From Dipodascopsis uninucleata var. uninucleata (Eukaryota > Ascomycota > Lipomycetes > Lipomycetales > Lipomycetaceae), in the NCBI GenBank assembly GCA_030568195.1, contig JAJLTO010000015.1:186001-250000 (forward strand): a DNA stretch of 64,000 nucleotides. The letters are read 5' to 3'. Of the stretch, positions 55,422 through 64,000 are shown in pieces. Made by a program: the position numbers and the translations under genes. Under the pieces are notes generated by a model, which was given only the letters and a program-made list of their open reading frames with translations, searched no databases and had not been told where the DNA came from. Every line of letters starts with the position of its first letter. The stretch's first letter is position 1.

Positions 55422-57640
55422 ATGAGGAAAACTGTATTAGGAATCATCCAGCCTAATGGATACGATGAAGAGGTTACAGGTACATTTACTTTCGTCAGCG
55501 CACACATATTGCTCATGCATACTAATATCTATAATTCTCTGATCATAGGAACTGTTGTCATGCTGGCAAGTGCGAATGAATCCTCGGAGCATGCAGTGTC
55601 TGATTATGTGAATAAAAATTCTCACAAGTCTAAGAGACCTCAGAAAGTGAGAGATGGCGTGATCCTACATCCGCAACCTCATGACGATCCAAACGACCCT
55701 TTGGTACGTTTCTATATACTTGATATTCGCGTTGAATTAGCTTGTGTAAATTTCTAATCATATCGTTTCATTATTTGCAGAATTGGCCGGCTTGGAGACG
55801 TGAAGCTGCACTTGCAGTCATAGGATTCCATTGTTTAGTAGGTGGTGGCCAGACCCCTATGCTAGCAGCTGGATTCTCCGTAATGGCTGAGGAGTTTAAC
55901 GTTTCATTGTCTAAACTAGCATACCTAGTCGGTGGTTTTATGCTAGCTCTAGGATTTGGATCAGTTATTGCTTCTCCAATTGCTATTATGTATGGAAAGC
56001 GTTTTACATATTTGACTGGTGTCCTTATATTTCTCATCGGTTCTATTTGGGCAGGTGCCTCACAATCGTATCCGTCTCTTCTCGCTGCTCGTGTATTTTC
56101 TGGATTCGGTGTCTCACCATGCGAGTCACTGCCTAGTGCTACGATTGCTGAGATCTATTTCCTTCATGAACGCGCATATAGACTGGGCATTTATACACTA
56201 TTACTCTTGGGTGGTAAGAATATTGTTCCCTTAGTTTCTGGGTTTGTGATTAATGCTCTTGGGTGGCACTGGGTATTTTGGATTGTTTCAATAATTGTCG
56301 GTATGAATTTTATTTTAATCTTTATATTTGTGCCTGAGACTTGGTGGAATCGTGATCCTATTCCTCATGATAAACGAAGTCAAGCAGAAACTGCTAGTGC
56401 TCGAGAAGCACTTGCACTTTCTCTTAAATCTCGTTCGCATTCTTCGCTCCACGTCAGTTTGGCATCATATCCTGAACATAAAGAAAAGGATGACACAAAT
56501 GAATCTAAAAATAGATGTCAAGAAAGTTCGACTTTAAGTGAATCCTACGATGAAAAGAAGGAAACAGAAGTCGAGCCTGCTGAGGAACAGAAGAGAAGGA
56601 AACGACCATTAAATTCCTTAGCTAACCTTTCTCTCGATCTTCCTGATCCAGACAGAGGTATGCCTACACCAACGAGTGTTTTGGAAGGATTCAACTTTTC
56701 AATGGATTCGTCTTCACTCAAAGTTGAGACTCCTGCACGAAGTAAGTCTGCATTGCATTCTTCAAATTTAAGCAGAGACTTGTCATCTCCACCTGTTTCT
56801 CCAACCTTTCAAGAGCGACATGCCCATTTTAACTTGGCTATTGATGATCCGGAATTTGCAGCTTTTAGTATAACATCTGCTGCAAATCCCAAGCGCAGTT
56901 TTATTGAAGAACTAGCCATTACGAGGGGAAGATTGGTTCATGATAAATGGTGGAAAATTGGCTTGCGACCATTTGTCTTGTTTATGTATCCCTCAATTCT
57001 ATTCTCAACTTTATTATACTCGTTAAGTGTTGTTTGGCTTATTGTTATGTCGGAATCAATCTCTCAGATCTTAGAGAAGGCCCCATACAATATGTCGCCA
57101 ACAAGTGTTGGTTTACTTTATATTAGTCCGTTTATTGGCGGTATATGTGGTAGTGCTATAGCTGGAAGAATTTCTGATATAGTAGTTCGATTTATGACTC
57201 GCCGTAATGGTGGAACATACGAGCCAGAGTTCCGACTTCTTATGGTTGTTTCCGTTGGATGTTCTGTTGGGATCGGCCTTATGGGATTTGGATGGTCTAC
57301 AGAAGTAGAGGACGTCTGGATCGTCCCAACCATCTTTTTTGGAGTTATCAGTTTTGGATGCTGCTTAGGAAGTACAACAGCAATAACGTTTGCGGTTGAT
57401 TCTTATAAGCAGTATGCAGGAGAGGCTCTTGTCACGCTGAATTTTACAAAGAATGTTCTCGGCTTTGTTTTCTCTCTTTTCACAAATAGCTTCATTGCTA
57501 AATCCGGCACGAAAACCACTTTTATTGCTTTTGGATGTATAGAACTTGCTATTTGTTTACTTGCGATTCCCATGTATATATTTGGCAAAGTCTGTCGAAG
57601 GTGGACAGACAGACGTCAATTAATGAGATATCTCACTTAG
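55422..57640 (+). CDS. MFS transporter, DHA1-like drug:H+ antiporter type
   Basis: Exons 55422..55703 and 55781..57640 (donor GTACGT, acceptor TTGCAG) give up to 713 aa. The cytosolic N-tail ends PHDDPNDPL, joined to NWPAWRREAALAVIG, the usual fungal entry to helix 1. Helices 1-6 carry the loop motif ASPIAIMYGKRFTYL. A long charged Ser-rich central loop follows (about residues 300-470), then helices 7-12. A further stretch 55480..55548 (69 nt) has GT-AG ends, is a multiple of three and contains no stop, so it may be an intron (690 aa) or kept. Fungal relatives export drugs or take up small nutrients; the substrate is not predictable. The tail gene converges with the DDB1-like gene. Confidence 0.92.
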
Positions 57641-58347
57641 ATTGCTACAAGTTTGTTAATATGGATGTTCTATGACGTTGTTATTTCGCTGTGTTTTGGG
57701 TATGTTTTATCTCGGTCATTGGTACTTTATTATGCTTTCTCGGAATTATTTTACAGGCTCTAGGAGGGATAGATTATTTAGTTTCATTGTTATTTGACCT
57801 GACAGTCATGTGAAATATGATTTATATGTAGCATTTTACGAAATGCGAAAAAACAACTTTAAACGTACAATTTTTACATTTCTAAGATTTATGAAATGAT
57901 CAGGTATCATTTTAAAATTATTGCAGGTGTTAGATAGAATTAGGAAAAAGCCTATAGATGACACTTAAAAGCATATTAGCTTCTTGCCACTAAGTTGAAA
58001 ACATGCAGAGAATATGTTTGTATTGGATAATAATATAATGATAATATTTATACGAAGTTTCTTTTTGGACAAGTACATATATACCAATACGCAATCTTAA
58101 TGCATGCTGTACGCATATCGAAAAGGTGTCCAGACAGACATTCATTGAAAATCTCATAAGTCTTTGTAGTGGAAGCACTCTACAATGCGTATACACACAT
58201 ATGATCAAATGCGGTGAAAGCAGAAGACAATATAATCTTTGCCGTGCTAATTGAATCTTACATCTCTAGAACTCTCTGAAAGGCAGCCTCTCAAACAATT
58301 ATAAGATTTGGAAATCTATCGAGGCATGTTTAGATATCATGACAGCA
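57641..58347. other. Convergent 3' spacer, MFS / DDB1-like gene
   Basis: AT-rich, holds two 3' UTRs. No gene or repeat seen. Confidence 0.55.
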
Positions 58348-61300
58348 TTATAGCACCATTCCATTCACCATTTTGTCAACCCAATCTTCAGATTGTATTC
58401 CTGGCTCTTTGTGAACTTGTTCGTCATCAACACTGACGTAATTGCGACTGTTAAAGTTAGAGTTCGATTCATGACTATCTGCAGAATGCGCATGATTTTG
58501 GTCAAGTATGATATCTGTCCGAGTACCTAGAGATCTCACAGTAGAATCTATCGACCAGTAGCTTTCAGACATATCTGAGGAACCCATTGTCAGGAGATTG
58601 AAGTAGATATTGTTTAGATAATATAGCACATCTCCATCTATATGATTTTTATATCGTGCTTCCCCGTTAAAAGATAGTAAAGATGGCTGCCTCGATGTGA
58701 AAGACATATCTGATAAAAGAGACGATACAGTAGAAGTTGAAGACGCTGAAGATGGAGGTGAAGACACAGAAGTAAATTCAACATGATTGTTATTAGCATT
58801 GCCCGTAGACGCTCTGGAAGATGCATATTTTGGGGAATAAATATTTCCACCTCGAGGTTTAGACTTAACAGTACTGTATACACCGTCAATAGAGGACAAT
58901 ATTTTAAATCTCTTTGGAATTAGTGCAAGACCTAGCGGTACATATATTGGTCGCGTCCCATCTGCATTTTTTAATGGAAATTTGCGACGAAGGTGCTGTA
59001 TTAATTTATTGGTTATTCGCTTCATATGTTGCAGCAAACGAAAATATTCTTCTTCATTCAAAAGCTTGATGCCATAAACAGCACCGTTAACTCCAACTCC
59101 TATTAAAGTATCCTTTGAATATTGTATGTGATTATATTCTTGAGAGCTGTTCAGTTGAGTGGCAATAGGCAAGAAAGAGCCATGCCTCAGACGTGGTATC
59201 ATCGTAGGCAACATGAATTTAAATTGTGTTGTCATATCAGCATAATGATCTCTCTCTTTATGACACTTCAAGCCAAAAATAGCTTTGTCTCTATCTGTAC
59301 CCAATAAAAAGTCGTCCTTCATCATAACATGGTGTATCATACCACGAGCCACAGAGTCGCTTTCTAGGAACGAGATAGCCTCGCCATTAAACACAAATGC
59401 AACTATAGAGTTATTTCTCAAGGAGCAATAAATAATGTTATTAGCCGTCGTTAGATGAACAACGGGTGACCTCACAGAGCTCTCAATACTAGTATCTATA
59501 ACTTCCAAACGATCATTCTGGAATTTCTTAATACTGATTCTAAAGCCAGATGAATAAACAATGCTAGATTCTCCTAGTTGAGCAATTGCAAGAACAGGCT
59601 CTGACGTCTGCCATGCAGCATGCTGTATCAGGCTGATGCTAGGCATATCAGTCATATCATTTTCAGTAGCGAAGTCTCCGTTTCGAATAAGCTGTACCAA
59701 CTTAACTTGACCGTAGTCAATTTTTCTCGAATCTCTGGATGCTGGCAAGACTGCCTTACTAGTACCAATGGCCAAGATAGAATAACAAGTACCTTTGACT
59801 GTAAGCATTAGGTTAGCAAAGCAGTTGACTCTTTCATTTGTCGTAAATATATGATCTAGAGGTGAGCTCTTCAGAATATTTCGTAATACTGGATCAACAA
59901 AGATGACTGGATCATGACAGTTTATCGTCGACACTACCAGAACACGTATATTATCAACATAGTGCAATCTTCTTGGAGTTGCATTAAGTAGAATTGACGA
60001 AATGCATTCGGTAGACTCTTCTGTGACAGTGATTATGGTAAAATGATTCTCAATAATAGCGGCCATAGTTTTAGGATCCTGAGGCACATTAAGAGATTTA
60101 ACAACAGTCAGTTGACTATCCATCTGATCTCTGATTACCTGTTCACCTCGTAGCCATTGATGAGTATCGGACGCTAAATTGACACGCCACAGTAAATCAG
60201 AAAGAACATACACACATGAGCTACTTTCGGATAGCTCAATTTTAACAGGCCTTAACCCAAATCGGACTCTTCTTTTTATGCTCAATTTCATTTGAAAAAC
60301 ATTGGAATCTGAACGTTGCAAGTATCCCCCTAATAAAAATCCATTCCTTAATCCAATTAGTAGTATATCTGATGAATCATTTGGCCGTCTATACGTTACC
60401 ATAGATTCAGGAATATCGATGTCCAAAGATGACAACTTTAGTTCTGAGTTTACCAGATCCATAAGACCCTCCCGTATATCGACACGACATAAATACACGC
60501 CCGGGTGATATGTTCCAATGAGACAAACGCATGTAGATGAACTAGTATTCCCTTGCCTTCTACGGAAGTATTGTTAGAAATTATAGTCAATACTTATGAA
60601 TTTCTTAAAACTTACATTGATACTAGTTTCACAACAGAAACATCCGATTCCATAGTAATGGACATAGGCAACAGATGCAGCGAATTATTCTCATCTAACA
60701 TATAAGCTGAAACGACGTCAGTTTGTGAGTACCTGTGAGATAGTACAATGATATTGGATTCAGGATTGAAATCTGCTATCACCTTAGTATGATCGACCGC
60801 AGGTAAGATATAAGAGGAGAGAATTTGTCCTAACTCTATATCAATAACATTTATATTTCTATTTGTGATTTGCAACACAGCTCCAGAAGATAGAACTCTT
60901 GCTTCGATAGTCTCATTAAGCAGATCGAAAAATCCAGCTGAAGATTCACTAAGATCATGTAGAGTCCCGGCTCGAATATCATAACCCAGTAGGATAGATT
61001 GCCAAGGATAGCTTAAAAGGAAAAAAAGCTTGCTGTCATATGTGTGGTGAGAAAGAGAAAACAAGTTTGTGACCCCATCGAATTGCGGTCCTATAGCTAC
61101 CACATGGCCACTAATTCCACGTTGAATCGTTCTAATTGCTCCATTTCGGTTAGTGGAAGAAGAAATGAACAGTCGCTCTCTCAGATTTTCCGATGATTTT
61201 ACAACTTGACAGTCAAAAGCAGGAGCCCAATTTTCAAATTCATGCCAAAGGAACCAGTTTCGAGGCGAATCATCTGCCTCGGGATACGTAGTTGGCAGAA

Positions 61301-63093
61301 GAACACTGTTGTCTACCAAATATACACCTCCAGATGAGATGTCTCCTGCTGTAATTACTATATCAGGCCCATTAGAAAATGAACTAGCCTCAATCACAGT
61401 AAATCCAGTATTGATATCGCACGGTAATTTTGTAAACAGAGCCAGAGATAGATTATTAGCCTGAAAAAATACAATATAAATGTGACCGGTGTTGAAAGCA
61501 AGATACATGTAGTCCTTAACATTATCCGAAAGATTATAAATTTCGCATTTGCGTTTAAGATTCGCATTATCTGGACAAAAATAAGCTGTTGCAATAGCTC
61601 CTTCTGATAATACTAGGAGAAAAGTTAGTTATGGCGCATTTCAGATTTATAGCAAGGAGGACTTACAGGCTCTTGGAAAATGGACCAAAGAAACTTGAAT
61701 ATTCGCTGAAATCATGTCAGATGTTTCCATACGACATATCGAATCCTCCTGTTAAATCGATTAGACATCTATAAATGCTTTGTACTTTAACCTTTAAAAC
61801 TTACCATAACAAACACAATACTACTATTGAACCTCAAAGGAATCATAAAAATCGGCGCATGCAAAGCCTCTGGTATAGCAATTGAACTATACAATGTAAC
61901 ATTCCGTAACGGCTGGTAAGACCACCACTCGTAAAAATTTAATTTTGGAGAGCCATTCTCACTAAATAAATAGAAGATAGTTAAAACACATGAAAGAGAG
62001 AGATCTTGCGGTACACGAGGATATTTCCTTACCTTATAAAGAATATCGCAAAGAACGTATAATCTCGAATGTGGTCGTCCATGGCTAAAAATGCCGAATG
62101 CAATATGACTCCATCAACCTTGATCTGACAAGATTTTAAAAGATGTTTTCGATTATTGTTGTCTTTTCTTGATAAAACTATCAATTTGAATATATTTTGG
62201 TACGCAGTGACTAGTAGAGCATTTCCAGGTCGATCTACTTGCAAGTCTTTACCGAGTAGTTTGATTGACGCTGCTATATCCATTTCAGTGCCGTTATCAC
62301 CATCCCTAAAGTCTTCAAATGACTTCCCATTAAATAAAGGGAGAGGAAAGCGAGCTGCCGGATCTATATCCAAATTACTGTCTATATGCTGATTTGATAT
62401 ATCACTGTGTAAACTCTCGGCTGTGGAACCATCAAGCATCACGGTTCCCCACGAATCTCTCAGTTCCACAATGTTACAGACTAGAGGATTATTTTGAACA
62501 TCCCACACTATAAAGAGCATATACCTGTCCTCTGTAACTAGTACCAGCGTATCTTTATCCGCAAGTATTTGCTGTTCTGACTGATCTTGACTTTCACCTA
62601 TCCGTGGACTTGCGATAGCCGAATCTTGATTAATAGGTATGCTGGCGTCACAAGCTGCCATAGCGCAGGGAATAACTGTAGCTGATATGATCTTGCTAAA
62701 TGCTGGGATGACCTTCTTAAGCTCGAAGATATATCCTCGATCATCGATAGTATCTTCGTTATTATTGCTAAAACTGTTTGCATTACTGCTGATGAAATTT
62801 TCGCTGCTGTTGGTGCTACTGTTTGTTGAATCTGTAGAACGCAGGAGATTGTATAACTCAATTGAGGACTCCTATAAAAGATATATCACATTAAATCACG
62901 AATCGATTGGCACTATTATAGCTGTAATATTCACCTTTATGATAACTATCTCATCATTCTGTAGTCCATTTCTGAGGCGAAGGATCTTTCGAATCACTGG
63001 TGAGAACGCAACATTGCGTGAAAGAGCTCCATACACCTCTGAGCTGATATTGCTTTTTGATGAGAAAAAATGTCTGTATTCTTCATCAGACAT
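58348..63093 (-). CDS. DDB1/Mms1/CPSF-A family beta-propeller protein
   Basis: Six exons, complement(58348..60559, 60616..61612, 61667..61748, 61805..61961, 62033..62871, 62935..63093), 1481 aa, with all phases consistent. It starts MSDEEYRHFFSSK; the strand IVIIK joins to ESSIELYNLLR, the first propeller blade of the MMS1_N domain. Three WD-like propellers are expected from the family. The C-terminal CPSF_A part includes DTLIGVGVNGAVYGIKLLNE, a helical RLLQHMKRITNKLIQHLRRK segment and IDGDVLYYL, resembling the DDB1 ending IDGDLIESFL. Low-complexity Ser/Asn/Thr inserts make it longer than DDB1 (1140). Such proteins are cullin-4-type ligase adaptors or RNA-processing scaffolds. Sequence by eye favours the DDB1/Mms1 side over Cft1 or Rse1. 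It is divergent from PIG-A. Confidence 0.85.
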
Positions 63094-63347
63094 GCTCAGT
63101 CTATTTGACAGCTTTCACTTATATCATCCGATTCAGGGCGCTTCTATTGAAGGCGGTGCGTCATTGTAGCTATAGACTACTTGTTTACGTATGCTTTGGG
63201 ACAAAACCTAACGATCAGAATTCAAAATCGAAATTACACGATTTAAGCAGAAGAGCAATAATCGGCAACTATATACTAAATAGTGTAGAGGAGAGCATAC
63301 TACTTTTTTTTTTTGGTACTAGATCGTTTTCAATAGTGGAAATCACC
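63094..63347. promoter_or_regulatory. Shared divergent promoter, DDB1-like gene / PIG-A
   Basis: Only 254 bp between the start codons, including a run of 12 or more T at about 63302-63315, which on this scale could exclude nucleosomes. Confidence 0.5.
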
Positions 63348-64000
63348 ATGCCGTACAATATTGCGTATGTATTGTATTGCTCTGGGACAAAGATTATATA
63401 TCATTGAAAGTAAGAGGATCATGAAAATTAACAATAAGCTGCTCAATATAGGATGGTATGCGATTTCTTTTATCCGCAACCTGGAGGAATTGAATCACAT
63501 ATATATCAATTATCATCGGTAAGTTTAAAACTAATGCGATAGAACGGAAAGCTGGCCTGATAGTCTCCCCACAGAAAACTCTATGGTGCAACCTTGTCGC
63601 TTACTGACGTGAAACTGAACGTTTGGTATATCTAGAAACTCATATCGTTGGGCCATTCAGTCATTATTATAACTCATGCATATAAGACACGCTCGGGAGT
63701 AAGATATCTGACTCATGGACTGAAAGTATACTACGTACCTTTCTTCGTACTTTATCGAGAATCGACATTTCCATCTGTATTTTCCTTCTTTCCAGTTCTG
63801 CGGGACATTCTAATCCGCGAGGAAATCGACATCGTTCATGGACATGCGAGTCTCAGTAGTCTATGTCACGAAGCAATATTACATGGTCGCACTATGGGTC
63901 TGCGAACAGTATTTACGGAACACTCACTTTTCGGATTTGCTGACCCAGGAAGTATATTGGGTAATAAATTACTGAAGTTTACTCTTAGTGACATTGGCCA
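63348..64000 (+). CDS. PIGA: PIG-A/Gpi3, GPI-anchor GlcNAc transferase catalytic subunit, 3'-truncated by window edge
   Basis: Exons 63348..63364, 63452..63518 and 63636..>64000, about 149 aa visible. It transfers GlcNAc from UDP-GlcNAc to phosphatidylinositol on the cytosolic face of the ER, the first step of GPI-anchor synthesis (GT4 family). The 17-nt first exon codes MPYNIA, and exon 2 [20 protein letters not shown], matching the human [20 protein letters not shown]. Exon 3 carries [20 protein letters not shown], then [20 protein letters not shown] and [18 protein letters not shown]. Phases agree and splice sites are GTATGT and GTAAGT. The C-terminal donor-binding half and the membrane anchor lie beyond the window. 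Confidence 0.95.

Noticed and set aside
1-64000. CRISPR arrays, prokaryotic defence systems or operons
   Set aside because: The window is intron-bearing nuclear fungal DNA. No regularly spaced repeats or phage/plasmid genes are present.

Overview
This is nuclear DNA from a fungus. All protein genes with recognisable products are eukaryotic, and they are interrupted by short GT-AG introns (57 to 376 nt) with GTAAGT, GTATGT or GTGAGT donors. The mix of very high intron density in small genes (five introns in a 138-codon gene), a neprilysin-type M13 peptidase with an N-terminal membrane anchor, an OPT peptide transporter, Puf4-like and Got1 proteins, and AT-rich spacers fits an early-diverging lineage (Zoopagomycota/Kickxellomycotina or Mucoromycota type) better than a yeast or a mushroom. 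That placement is inference from gene style, not from a search.

Layout. 1-9.7 kb: the 3' two thirds of glycogen phosphorylase (+), an M13 metallopeptidase (-) and a Pumilio-family RNA-binding protein (-). 9.7-17.3 kb: a gene-poor block with no supportable gene, made of an AT microsatellite zone, strongly purine-skewed stretches, then a more GC-rich stretch. 17.3-28.7 kb: a dense housekeeping block with RNA polymerase III second-largest subunit (-), mitochondrial seryl-tRNA synthetase (+), a SWIB/SMARCD chromatin-remodelling subunit (-), proteasome lid subunit Rpn6 (+) and mitochondrial citrate synthase (-). 30-38 kb: an alcohol-acetyltransferase-like BAHD-type enzyme (+), profilin (+), Got1 (-) and an isoamyl-acetate-esterase-like SGNH hydrolase (-). 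38.3-46.6 kb: a 1661-aa Sec7 Arf-GEF of the GBF1/Gea class (-), an omega-amidase (+) and ribosomal protein S18 (-). 48.3-52 kb: OPT transporter (+) and the SBDS/Sdo1 ribosome maturation factor (-). 52-55.4 kb: another gene-poor block holding one fossil copia-type gag piece. 55.4-64 kb: MFS transporter (+), a 1481-aa DDB1/Mms1-family protein (-) and the 5' part of PIG-A, the GPI-anchor GlcNAc transferase (+), cut by the window end.

What joins them. Most genes are unrelated housekeeping genes, arranged as divergent pairs over 250-1800 bp or convergent pairs with 110-700 bp between stop codons. Loose themes are protein synthesis (Pol III, seryl-tRNA synthetase, S18, Sdo1), early secretory traffic (Got1, GBF1, PIG-A) and acetyl-CoA/ester chemistry (citrate synthase beside an acetyltransferase, with an acetate esterase 5 kb on). 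No operon-like or defence-like system was found. Many genes have a tiny first coding exon (13 to 22 nt, possibly only the ATG in S18), so single-frame ORF scanning misses or mis-starts them. I rebuilt exons by hand from splice sites, reading frame and family conservation. Got1 and the 5' ends of profilin, PIG-A, Sdo1, Rpn6, citrate synthase and others come from that.
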